Origin: Deltaproteobacteria bacterium
Lineage (GTDB): Bacteria > Desulfobacterota > DSM-4660 > Desulfatiglandales > HGW-15
NCBI GenBank assembly: GCA_019308985.1
Contig: JAFDHB010000035.1
Coordinates: forward strand, 1 to 25,219
Direction of reading: 5' to 3'
DNA length: 25,219 nt
A program made the position numbers and the translations under genes. The notes beneath the pieces were generated by a model, which worked only from the letters and a program-made list of their open reading frames with translations, was not told where the DNA came from and did no database searches. This document shows positions 16,651 to 24,708 of this stretch, piece by piece. Within the stretch, counting starts at the first letter, position 1. Every line of letters begins with the position of its first letter.

Positions 16651-18558
16651 ATGACCACCCTGCCATACATCCCGAAAGCCGAGTTCGACCGTCTGATCCG
16701 ATGTGACTGTTCGCCGGTGCAGAAATCAAGAGCCCTTGCCTCCTTCTGTAGAATAAATACCCTATACATGATCCGGAAGGCCGGATCCGGCCATATCGGA
16801 TCAAGCTTTAGCAGCCTAGACATCGTATCTTGGGTGTTGTTGAATGAGCTTCGTCCAGTCTCGAACGGTGCTGGTTTTCGTGATTTATACTTCTCTTCCA
16901 AAGGTCACGACGCCCCCGGACTCTATGCCGTTATGACAGCTTTAGGAATCATTCCCTTCGACATGATCCACAAACTTCGAAGGCTGGGCGGCCTGCCTGG
17001 CCATCCTGACGTGCATACCCCTGGCATTCCGGCCAATAGCGGATCACTTGGCATGGGAATTTCCAAGGCTAAGGGTATGATCCTGGCTGATCGTTTGGCG
17101 GGTCGGGACCGCAGAATCTTCGTCATGACCGGTGACGGCGAACTCCAGGAAGGCCAAATCTGGGAATCCTTGGCCTCGGCCGCTAACCGGCAGATGGGCG
17201 AATTAACCGTAATCGTGGACCGCAACAAACTTCAATCCGACATCTGGGTTCACAAGACCAGCGATATTGGGGATCTGAAGGCCAAATTTGAGGCTTTTGG
17301 TTGGCTTGTTCAGTGTATAGACGGCCACGATCATGAGGCCATCGGACAATCCATTGCCTCCGCCCGGGCCGAGAGGAAACGGCCAGCCGTAATCATCGCG
17401 GAAACGGTTAAGGGGAAAGGCACCCCCCTTTTCGAGCACCGGGTTTCACCAAATGATTCGAGTCTGTATCGTTTCCATAGTGGCGCTCCGGACATTGAGA
17501 CTTGCCGCAAAGCCATGGAAGATCTGCTCGACAAGGCCAGAGAAGCGGCGGCAGCTGCTGGTCTTTTCGATCTGTCTTTAGAGAAGGGTGAAATCACGTT
17601 GCCAGCCTCCCCAAAATCTCCCCAGCGGCTGGTCGAAGCTTACGCCCAAGCTCTAGTGGAACAGGGTAAAAAAAGAAAGGATCTGGTCGTGCTCGACGCC
17701 GATTTGAAACTCGACTGCGGGCTCATTCCTTTTGAACAGGAGTTTCCGGAACGTTTCATCGAGTGCGGCATCGCCGAACAGGACATGGTCTCCCAAGCCG
17801 GAGGACTAGCCCTTTCGGGAATGCTCCCGGTAGTCCACTCCTTCGCCTGCTTTCTAACCACCCGGGCCAACGAGCAGATCTACACCAATGCAACGGAAGA
17901 AACCCGGATTATATATGTTGGCTCCCTGGCTGGCATTGTTCCGGGAGGGCCGGGACATTCTCATCAGAGCGTGCGTGACATCTCCATCCTCTCAGCCGTC
18001 CCAGGGCTTACTCTGGTGGAGCCCTGCTGCGATGTCGAGGTGGCTATGGCCCTGGACTGGGCCATAAACAATGCATCTGGAAGCACCTATATCCGGCTTG
18101 TCTCGATTCCTTGTGACATCCCATTCGATCTGCCCGAGGGCTATGTTTTGGAACTGGGCCGAGGTTGTTTGCTGCAAGACGGAAAAGATGTGCTGCTGAT
18201 TGGATATGGCCCCGTACTCCTCACCCAAGCATGGCAAGCGGCTCAGACCCTTGAACGAGAGCTCGGGCAAAAGGTGGCGGTACTCAACCTGCCCTGGCTT
18301 AACATCGTGGATGAAGCCTGGTTTGTGTCCCTGGCAAGAAGGTTCCCCAATATCATTACCCTGGATAACCATTATGTGAAGGGAGGACAGGGGGAGATGT
18401 TGGCTGTTGTGCTGTGTCAACGGGGAGTTGGTAGCCGTGTTAAGCACCTGGGCCTGCGTGGGGTTCCATGTTGCGGAACCAACGATGAGGTTCTCCACCG
18501 CCACGGCTTGGACGCCGTAAGTATCCTGCTGTCGGTCAAGGATGTTTTGGAATGTTAA
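16651..18558 (+). CDS. Transketolase-like thiamine diphosphate enzyme
   Basis: A 635-aa full-length transketolase homologue that would transfer a two-carbon ketol unit between sugars. The N-terminal half has K-A-G-S-G-H-I-G, S-S-K-G-H-D, P-G-H-P-D, S-G-S-L-G-M-G and the ThDP/metal motif G-D-G-E-L-Q-E-G-Q-I-W-E-S. The C-terminal half has the activating Glu in C-G-I-A-E-Q-D and the motif P-G-H-S-H-Q-S-V-R-D. The Asp found four residues before the conserved His-Gln in E. coli transketolase (Asp469), which contacts the acceptor, is absent, so acceptor choice may be unusual. The start is ATG 16651, with TTG at 16645 possible. Both halves are fused, whereas many secondary-pathway transketolases are split. 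Genes on both sides make a polysaccharide role more likely than a pentose phosphate one. Confidence 0.9.
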   Translation: MTTLPYIPKAEFDRLIRCDCSPVQKSRALASFCRINTLYMIRKAGSGHIGSSFSSLDIVSWVLLNELRPVSNGAGFRDLYFSSKGHDAPGLYAVMTALGIIPFDMIHKLRRLGGLPGHPDVHTPGIPANSGSLGMGISKAKGMILADRLAGRDRRIFVMTGDGELQEGQIWESLASAANRQMGELTVIVDRNKLQSDIWVHKTSDIGDLKAKFEAFGWLVQCIDGHDHEAIGQSIASARAERKRPAVIIAETVKGKGTPLFEHRVSPNDSSLYRFHSGAPDIETCRKAMEDLLDKAREAAAAAGLFDLSLEKGEITLPASPKSPQRLVEAYAQALVEQGKKRKDLVVLDADLKLDCGLIPFEQEFPERFIECGIAEQDMVSQAGGLALSGMLPVVHSFACFLTTRANEQIYTNATEETRIIYVGSLAGIVPGGPGHSHQSVRDISILSAVPGLTLVEPCCDVEVAMALDWAINNASGSTYIRLVSIPCDIPFDLPEGYVLELGRGCLLQDGKDVLLIGYGPVLLTQAWQAAQTLERELGQKVAVLNLPWLNIVDEAWFVSLARRFPNIITLDNHYVKGGQGEMLAVVLCQRGVGSRVKHLGLRGVPCCGTNDEVLHRHGLDAVSILLSVKDVLEC

Positions 18559-18580
18559 CCTCCGGCAGCAAAGATTGCCA

Positions 18581-20020
18581 ATGCTTTTTAATTCTCTACA
18601 TTTCTTGTTCTTCTATCCGATTGTTTCTGGTCTTTATTTTTTTGTCCCAGCAAGATGGGCTAGTGCGCTGCTCCTGGCTGCGAGCTATTATTTCTATATG
18701 TGCTCTGGACCACTGTATGCGTTGCTTCTTTTTTTCGTTACAATTGTATCATTCAGCGCCGGTTTGGTGTTCGGCCGGCATGGTTCGAACAAGGAGAGGA
18801 AGCGACGCATCCTCTGGTTTACCACTCTGGCATTAATCAGTGTGCTTGTTCTGTATAAGTATTGTGATTTTCTAGCTGATAGTTTAGAGGACATTTTGTC
18901 TGTCCTTGGGTTGCGTATTCCACTTGGGAGGCTCCATCTCTTACTTCCAGTTGGTCTTTCGTTCTATACTTTTCAAGCTCTAAGCTACGTTGTGGATGTT
19001 TTTCGCGGGGACAAGACGCCGGAACGAAACTTCGGAATATATGCCTTGTATGTCTCTTTTTTCCCTCAACTGGTAGCAGGTCCTATTGAACGCTCCACCC
19101 GTCTTCTCCCTCAACTAAAGTTGCGACATGGCTTCCATTATACCCGCGTTCGGAACGGTCTTTTGTTCATGCTCTGCGGTTTCTTCAAGAAAGTCGTTGT
19201 TGCAGATCGATGCGCTCCGATTGTAGATAAGGTGTTTTCATCCCCAGGAGACTATTCCGGACTTTCCCTCCTGATTGCAGCCTATCTGTTTGCTTTACAA
19301 ATTTACTGTGATTTTTCGGGATACACGGACATAGCCCTGGGGTCGGCCAAAGTCATTGGCTTTGACTTGATGGAGAATTTCGACAGACCATACGTCGCAC
19401 GCTCCATCACCGAATTCTGGAATCGTTGGCACATCTCACTGTATACATGGTTTCGCGACTACATCTATATTCCTCTGGGTGGAAGCCGTGTGTCTCAGAC
19501 CAGGGCTTATTTTAATATCCTGGTGGTTTTTTTCTTAAGTGGACTGTGGCATGGGGCAGCCTATACATTCATAGTTTGGGGTGTGCTTCATGGCCTGTGT
19601 GTTGTTGTGTCCCGCTCAACATCCGAATTCCGGAATCGAGTGATAGCTGGCCTCGGGTTGGGGATCAACTCGCGATTCCGGCAAGTATTCGCTACTTTGC
19701 TTACCTTTCATTTGGTAACCGCCCTTTGGATTGTGTTCCGTTCGAAAACCGTTGATGAGGCATTGTTTTTTTTCAACCGCATAGGCACAACATTAGAGCT
19801 GCACTTACCCTCAAATCTTGGCTCAGTTGTTGACCTTTCAATCCTCTCGCTGCTCAGCTTAATTATAGCTTCTGAACACATTTTTGGCTTGACCAAATGG
19901 AGATTGATCAGCCCGGCAACCAATTCTAGTGTTCGTTGGATTGCCTCATCGGCTCTACTCTGGATGGTGGTATTTCTTGGAGTTTTCAACAATACCCAAT
20001 TTATATATTTCGTTTTCTAG
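18581..20020 (+). CDS. MBOAT-family O-acyltransferase (AlgI/DltB-like)
   Basis: A 479-aa polytopic membrane protein of the MBOAT family, which acylates hydroxyls of extracytoplasmic polysaccharides. The N-terminus M-L-F-N-S-L-H-F-L-F-F-Y-P-I-V is the family hallmark and sets the start at 18581. ATG 18542 in the same frame would add 13 atypical residues. Further signatures are Q-L-V-A-G-P-I-E-R near 177, F-W-N-R-W-H-I-S-L near 286 and the catalytic-His segment S-G-L-W-H-G-A-A near 330. Hydrophobic segments run through the whole protein. It is followed by an SGNH-type partner, the same pairing as in alginate, wall teichoic acid and other O-acetylation systems. The gene is richer in A+T than the transketolase gene before it. 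Confidence 0.93.
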   Translation: MLFNSLHFLFFYPIVSGLYFFVPARWASALLLAASYYFYMCSGPLYALLLFFVTIVSFSAGLVFGRHGSNKERKRRILWFTTLALISVLVLYKYCDFLADSLEDILSVLGLRIPLGRLHLLLPVGLSFYTFQALSYVVDVFRGDKTPERNFGIYALYVSFFPQLVAGPIERSTRLLPQLKLRHGFHYTRVRNGLLFMLCGFFKKVVVADRCAPIVDKVFSSPGDYSGLSLLIAAYLFALQIYCDFSGYTDIALGSAKVIGFDLMENFDRPYVARSITEFWNRWHISLYTWFRDYIYIPLGGSRVSQTRAYFNILVVFFLSGLWHGAAYTFIVWGVLHGLCVVVSRSTSEFRNRVIAGLGLGINSRFRQVFATLLTFHLVTALWIVFRSKTVDEALFFFNRIGTTLELHLPSNLGSVVDLSILSLLSLIIASEHIFGLTKWRLISPATNSSVRWIASSALLWMVVFLGVFNNTQFIYFVF

Positions 20021-20024
20021 TCGT

Positions 20025-20939
20025 ATGAAAGAATTGGTCATCAAGGCCGTCATTTTCCTTGGTATAAACTTCTCCCTGGCACTTGTTGCCGTAAATGTTC
20101 CACAATACCTTTATTCATGGAACAACGCAAACACCGACTCGAACCTAAAGATTATTCCTGAAAACCAAAAGTTCGATCTCCTTATCATGGGCACATCACG
20201 AGCTAGAGGCCTTTCCAGAGGAAAAAGCCACGCTTTTCTAGAAAGAGTATTAAGGAAAAGGGTCATTAACATTGCCCGGGGAGGGGGGGGAGGAATCGTT
20301 CCCGAAAGTCTTTATTTTGAGTGGTTTGTCACGCGGGGGAATTCAGCCGATGTCATAATTTACGCAATCGACCCCTTTGTCTTTTTCTCCGACCTCTGGA
20401 ACAGAAAACGCTTTTTTGCGACGGATGAACCACTAGACTTTGGATTCCTTTGTTTGATGGTCAAGAAACATATCTCCACAACAGTCGTTTGGAATTATAT
20501 CCTAAGCAAATTTACAGTGGATTGGTTGTTGGATCGCCCTCAAAACTTCGAGAAAAAACAAAAAAAATTGAACAGAAACGATCCCGAAGCTGTACACAAA
20601 CGTATTCAAAGTTTGTATTTAGAGGGAGTAAAAGAAGTAACATTTCGGAGATATTCAAAGGCATTCGAGACGCTTGTGCAGCAGATGAGCCGCCATGCTA
20701 ACCGTGTTGTGCTTTTGTTTATTCCGACATTGCTCGGTCATGAACCCGGTCAAGACAAGGTGGCCGAACTATGTAGAAAATTGACTGAAAAATACAGAAA
20801 TGTGGAATTTTACGATATGGCCTCTGCAATGCAGTTTCCATTATTTTTTTACAATCACGACCATATGAATAATCAAGGAGTCTCTCAATTCGTTCTTAAA
20901 TACTTAAAGCCCATTCTTAGTCAGAACGAGAGAGCCTAA
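20025..20939 (+). CDS. SGNH-hydrolase-like partner of the MBOAT acyltransferase
   Basis: A 304-aa protein with one N-terminal membrane segment (about 5-25) and the rest probably periplasmic. Block I is I-M-G-T-S-R-A-R at 54-61 with a likely nucleophile at Ser58. The C-terminal block is N-H-D-H-M-N-N-Q-G at 277-285, where the usual D-x-x-H reads N-x-x-H although Asp279 is adjacent to His280. Such proteins (AlgX/AlgJ- and DUF1574-like) transfer the acyl group delivered by an MBOAT to the glycan. ATG 20025 is 4 bases after the MBOAT stop, and the stop shares bases with the next start (TAATG). A G8 tract at 20283-20290 encodes the Gly run at about residues 87-91 and could make the gene prone to slippage. 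Overall similarity is modest, so function is inferred from motif and position. Confidence 0.7.
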   Translation: MKELVIKAVIFLGINFSLALVAVNVPQYLYSWNNANTDSNLKIIPENQKFDLLIMGTSRARGLSRGKSHAFLERVLRKRVINIARGGGGGIVPESLYFEWFVTRGNSADVIIYAIDPFVFFSDLWNRKRFFATDEPLDFGFLCLMVKKHISTTVVWNYILSKFTVDWLLDRPQNFEKKQKKLNRNDPEAVHKRIQSLYLEGVKEVTFRRYSKAFETLVQQMSRHANRVVLLFIPTLLGHEPGQDKVAELCRKLTEKYRNVEFYDMASAMQFPLFFYNHDHMNNQGVSQFVLKYLKPILSQNERA

Positions 20940-22435
20940 TGCGCATCCTCTATTTCCATACCACTATTTGGCATAGTTTTTTTTCCGATCTGTTGCTCCT
21001 TCTTCAACACAGACATGATGCAGACGTTTCGATTCTCTGCCCCAGATTCTTCTGGAACTCTTATTCCCAAAACGTTGAAGCTGGGGCCAGAATGATTCCC
21101 TGGCCTGACCTCACTGACGGCAAATCATTCCAGGATTACCCGTTAGATGTGATTCGTCCTGTTATTACCGCATGTGAGCGTGCTATGGGACGCTCTGCCA
21201 ACCGTATCATACTGGCAGCAGAACGGGATATAGGTCAGGGGTTCTCCAAAGGCTTTTTCTACTGGCCGAAAAACCCGGTCCGTTCGTTTTGCGCCGAGGA
21301 CAACCTGCGTCCAAACCTTCTATTGGAGCGACTCTTTGCCTTCACCGCAGATCTTTTTAAAAAAACTAAGCCGGACTTGATAATATCTCGCGACACTAAC
21401 AGCCCTTGGGCCCAGTCTGCTTGGTTCCTGGCCAAAAAGGAAGAGATCCCATTTTTCACGTGCCGTTTTTCTAAGATGTTGTCCAAACGAGCCTTTTGGA
21501 CCGATGATTACTTCATGTACAACACGCAGGCAGCGATGCTTACCCGTAGATTCATCGCCGAAGGTAAGGCCCCTAGCCGGGAGGCTTTGGCGGTTATTGC
21601 AGGTCATCGTGAACGGCCAATGACTGTTGACTATATCCGGCGGAATTGGGCTCGGGCCGAGACTAGCAACTGGGTGAAACAGCACAGGAATTTAATGGCT
21701 CTCGCCAAACAGAAAGCCCTTTTTTATATCCGTGGGGCAAAGGGCATCCAGCCCAAGCCGATCTTGCCTAAAGCCGCCGAGTATTACCGGATATTGTGCA
21801 TGAAGCATTTGCATGCGAAATACTTCCGGACCTTTACAGATACTGAGCTTGCCCGAATGAGGTTCGCATATCTCCCTCTGCATAAGGAACCGGAACTCAT
21901 GCTCAACTTTGAGTCCGTACTTTGGCACGATCAGCGCCACATGGTGAAATACGTGTCTTCTATGTTGCCTGCCGGCTGTCGTCTTTTAGTCAAAGAGCAC
22001 CGCTTCAACTGGGGCCGGAGATACGGTGATTATCTAAAATATCTTTCTGGGTTACCCAATGTTACCCTGATCCACCCGTTTGACTCTCAGTTTAAATATA
22101 TCCAGAATGCCTCTTTAATCGTTACTGACAACGGGTCCACCGGTTGGGAAGGTTTGCTGATTAAAAAGCCAGTAGTAACTTTAGAAAAAACATTCTACGA
22201 TGCCGCTGGACTCTCTTTTCATGTTCCAGACCCAAGGGCTTTGGACAGGGTTATGATTCAAGCTTTAGAACAAAGGACTCCTGTACCTGAACAGGAATGG
22301 GATCTTCGCCTGGCTGCAGTCATAGATGCAGAGAGAGAGACCACTTTGGAAATAGAAACCATGCATGCTGAGCCAGCGTTGAGTATTCGGATTATCGATG
22401 ATATGATTAAAAACCGTGAAAGGAGGATTCAGTGA
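20939..22435 (+). CDS. Capsule-type polysaccharide glycosyltransferase-like protein
   Basis: A 498-aa cytoplasmic protein of the capsular polysaccharide synthesis type (KpsC/KpsS and surface-carbohydrate transferase-like GT-B fold). The N-terminus begins with M-R-I-L-Y-F-H-T-T. The mid-region F-A-Y-L-P-L-H-K-E-P-E resembles the strand-loop before the donor-binding half, followed by L-L-V-K-E-H-R-F-N-W near 342 and the donor motif V-T-D-N-G-S-T-G-W-E-G-L near 388, in which Ser/Thr and Glu typically contact the nucleotide. These are recurring features of this group. The ATG overlaps the previous stop by one base, and its own stop overlaps the CMP-synthetase start (GTGA). It is a strong candidate for the transferase that uses the CMP-sugar made by the next gene, by position. 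Confidence 0.7.
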   Translation: MRILYFHTTIWHSFFSDLLLLLQHRHDADVSILCPRFFWNSYSQNVEAGARMIPWPDLTDGKSFQDYPLDVIRPVITACERAMGRSANRIILAAERDIGQGFSKGFFYWPKNPVRSFCAEDNLRPNLLLERLFAFTADLFKKTKPDLIISRDTNSPWAQSAWFLAKKEEIPFFTCRFSKMLSKRAFWTDDYFMYNTQAAMLTRRFIAEGKAPSREALAVIAGHRERPMTVDYIRRNWARAETSNWVKQHRNLMALAKQKALFYIRGAKGIQPKPILPKAAEYYRILCMKHLHAKYFRTFTDTELARMRFAYLPLHKEPELMLNFESVLWHDQRHMVKYVSSMLPAGCRLLVKEHRFNWGRRYGDYLKYLSGLPNVTLIHPFDSQFKYIQNASLIVTDNGSTGWEGLLIKKPVVTLEKTFYDAAGLSFHVPDPRALDRVMIQALEQRTPVPEQEWDLRLAAVIDAERETTLEIETMHAEPALSIRIIDDMIKNRERRIQ

Positions 22436-23157
22436 CCTTTGGCGTTCATGACTCTCCGCGGGTTCTGGCCGTTATTCCGGCCAGGGGAGGATCAAAACGG
22501 TTACCTCGAAAGAACATTAGGGATTTGGCGGGGAAGCCCCTCATTGCGTATACGATCCAGGCCACTCAAAAGGCAAAAACTTTAACTGACTATTTGGTCT
22601 CTTCTGAGGACAATGAAATCCTTGAGGTAGCACATGATTATGGTGCTCCGATACCGTTTGTTCGTCCCAAAGAACTGGCAGGTGATGAAGTTCGAAATAT
22701 CGAAACGGTTTTTCATGCCATGAAGTTCATGGAGAATATTAGAGGCATAAAATATGACATACTTGTTTTGCTCCAACCTACCTGCCCCATTCGGGACCCG
22801 GCTCACATAGATGAAGCTGTAATTAAACTTTGGCATTCCGACTTAGACAGCGCAGTCAGCGTCAAGGGACCGTTTAAAAAGAGAGATCCTATTCTTAAGA
22901 CTATAAGAGGCGGTGTTCTTGTGGACTATTGCCCTGTTACAGATGAGAAGAATATAGAGCCATTCTATATTTACAATGCTTCTATATATGCTGTAAAAAG
23001 AGATTATTTTGTTAAAGAGCGAAAGCTGGTTTCATCTAAACAGATCCCAATAATAATGGACGATTTCCATTCTGTCGATATTGACACAGAGGCTGATTTT
23101 ATTGTTGCAGAAGCATATATGCGATATCTAAATAGTAACACATCTATACGGGAGTAA
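22432..23157 (+). CDS. CMP-nonulosonate cytidylyltransferase (NeuA/PseF/LegF-like)
   Basis: A 241-aa enzyme that activates a nonulosonic acid with CTP to CMP-sugar. The nucleotide-binding motif I-P-A-R-G-G-S-K-R-L-P-R-K-N is at 15-28, L-L-Q-P-T-C-P-I-R-D lies near 112-121, and the metal-binding D-I-D-T-E-A-D-F at 216-223 is complete. The GTG start at 22432 follows a strong AGGAGG (22421-22426) and overlaps the previous stop. It is the only such gene in the window although there are two NeuB genes, so either it serves both products or another lies outside the window. Which of Neu, Leg, Pse or another acid is activated cannot be decided from the sequence. Confidence 0.92.
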   Translation: MTFGVHDSPRVLAVIPARGGSKRLPRKNIRDLAGKPLIAYTIQATQKAKTLTDYLVSSEDNEILEVAHDYGAPIPFVRPKELAGDEVRNIETVFHAMKFMENIRGIKYDILVLLQPTCPIRDPAHIDEAVIKLWHSDLDSAVSVKGPFKKRDPILKTIRGGVLVDYCPVTDEKNIEPFYIYNASIYAVKRDYFVKERKLVSSKQIPIIMDDFHSVDIDTEADFIVAEAYMRYLNSNTSIRE

Positions 23158-23164
23158 TGAAATT

Positions 23165-24130
23165 ATGAAAAAGATGCGACAGGTGAGAGGAATTGTGCCT
23201 GTTCTTTCAACACCAATTACACCAGAAGGGGAAATCGATGTTGAAGGATTGAATCGTCTGGTGGAATTTTTGGTAAACAAAAATATTGGGGGACTTTGGG
23301 TTCTGGGAACAGGAAGTGAAGATATGAACCTTACCTTTAAAAAAAGGCTCAAGGTTGCAGAGGTTGTGGCCAAGGCAAACAAAGGACGGGTTCCTATAAT
23401 CCTCGGAACAGGTTTTTTCGCCATGGAAGATATGATAAACTTTATTTCTGAAACATCAGACATTGAGGTCGATGCATATCACGTAATGCCCTACCATCCT
23501 CTTTTAGGACTCGATCGCGTCGAATGGATGTATCGCCGTATTGCGGACATTAGCCCGAAACCATTATGGATGTATACAAGTGCTAATTGGAGCAGACCGA
23601 TTCCTCCACAATTTGTTGAACGGATGAAAAATCACCCCAATATTGCAGGTATCAAGTTCAGCTCTCGGAACGCCGTGGATGTTCTTAAGGTGACTGAAAT
23701 GGCTTGCGAAAAATTCCAGGTGATTACTGCGGTAGCCAGCCAACTTTATGCCTGTCTTTGCATGGGAAGTAAAGGTCACACTTCGAGTCTTGGCAGTTGT
23801 CTTCCTGAAGTTCTGATTAGAATTTATGAGCTATATATGGAAGGCAGGCATGAGGAGGCACTTAAAGAACAGCACAAGCTCAATCGTTTTCTGAGTGAAT
23901 GGCCAAAAGAAACGAAAAAAGACAACTTCCTCCAAGTCGCAGAAGAGAAATATATCCTCTCTCTTAGGGGAATTTGCAATGCTTATACAACTTCCTATTA
24001 TAGAGATCTAAACAAGGAAGAGAAACGGATTCTCAGGAAAGTCCTTGACGACTATGGGATGCTGGATGGTGGTCACCAAAATTTGGACAATGTGTTAAGC
24101 TCTGAGTCAGGGAAAACAGAAAGGAGCTGA
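23165..24130 (+). CDS. DapA/NanA-superfamily pyruvate aldolase-like protein
   Basis: A 321-aa member of the dihydrodipicolinate synthase/N-acetylneuraminate lyase family, class I aldolases that act through a lysine Schiff base with pyruvate. The Schiff-base Lys is Lys164 in A-G-I-K-F-S-S and the Tyr of the catalytic triad is Tyr137 in L-W-M-Y-T-S. The pyruvate-carboxylate motif reads G-T-G-S-E (48-52) in place of the usual G-T-T-G-E, so it is non-standard. An S-N-L or P-Y-Y motif diagnostic for one subfamily is not obvious. It follows the CMP-synthetase gene by 7 bases and is therefore probably in the same transcript. It may cleave or form a 2-keto-3-deoxy acid related to the cluster product, and lysine biosynthesis seems unlikely. 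Confidence 0.85.
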   Translation: MKKMRQVRGIVPVLSTPITPEGEIDVEGLNRLVEFLVNKNIGGLWVLGTGSEDMNLTFKKRLKVAEVVAKANKGRVPIILGTGFFAMEDMINFISETSDIEVDAYHVMPYHPLLGLDRVEWMYRRIADISPKPLWMYTSANWSRPIPPQFVERMKNHPNIAGIKFSSRNAVDVLKVTEMACEKFQVITAVASQLYACLCMGSKGHTSSLGSCLPEVLIRIYELYMEGRHEEALKEQHKLNRFLSEWPKETKKDNFLQVAEEKYILSLRGICNAYTTSYYRDLNKEEKRILRKVLDDYGMLDGGHQNLDNVLSSESGKTERS

Positions 24131-24132
24131 CA

Positions 24133-24303
24133 GTGAGCAACAAACAGAAAAGGTGCAATGCTGTATTTAAAGCCAAAGTTGCCCTTACGGCCTTAAGAAA
24201 CGAAGAGACAACTGCTGAGCTGACCCGGCGTTTTGGTGTTCATCCAGAGATGATCACCACCTGAAAGCGAGTTTTGCTTGAAGGGGCCGCAGAAATTTTT
24301 GAG
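24133..24303 (+). pseudogene. IS3-family transposase OrfA remnant
   Basis: The translation from GTG at 24133 starts V-S-N-K-Q-K-R and continues F-K-A-K-V-A-L-T-A-L-R, L-T-R-R-F-G-V-H-P and M-I-T-T. It stops at TGA (24262-24264), where family members have Trp, and then resumes in frame as K-R-V-L-L-E-G-A-A-E-I-F-E. This is the N-terminal helix-turn-helix part of an IS3-type OrfA (HTH_Tnp_1). The rest of OrfA and all of OrfB are missing. It begins two bases after the aldolase stop, so the insertion abutted that gene. No terminal inverted repeats could be identified. Confidence 0.75.
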
Positions 24304-24574
24304 ATAAATCTCGAGACCTTTGAACCCGGATTATGCAAGACAAATTGTGAAAGAAACTTTTTATTTAATGAACTGTTGGGCATGTTTTCAAATCGGATTA
24401 CATTCACATGAAAGGTGGAGCCCAGCAACATCAAATCTATTCAAAATTTGTCACTCTTCGGGATTGCCGATTTCGCCGAATCTGCTGCATTGTCAGGTGC
24501 TTGAAGTACAAATGTACGTCTTGGGCGCCTTCCGCCATGCATCTTCGGCAAACTTGGCAATTGCATAATCTGGG
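24304..24574. other. Gene-free region with IS or repeat debris
   Basis: No ORF with recognisable family features. The stretch 24440-24570, next to repeat copy B, is a low-complexity-looking block lacking any gene. It could be the rest of a longer dispersed repeat of which the 134-base core is only part, but nothing equivalent lies beside copy A, so this cannot be tested within the window. Confidence 0.4.
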
Positions 24575-24708
24575 TTGAAAAACATTCAATTTTGTTCAAG
24601 GTCAAGAAAAACGAAAATTTCAACTACAAGAATACATTATGTATTTCGAGGATTGGGATTTGAATCTGGCGCTGAAATTGGGCAAAAGTGGGTGTTTTAC
24701 AAAGGTCT
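24575..24708. repeat. MITE-like repeat, copy B
   Basis: A direct-orientation copy of the element at 12852-12985, 118 of 134 bases identical with no gaps. The right end AAAGGTCT is conserved. The left end (GGGTTGAAAAACA) no longer matches the outer part of the inverted repeat, so this copy seems to be truncated or decayed on its left. It lies 272 bases after the transposase remnant. The two copies enclose the whole second NeuB module. Confidence 0.75.
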
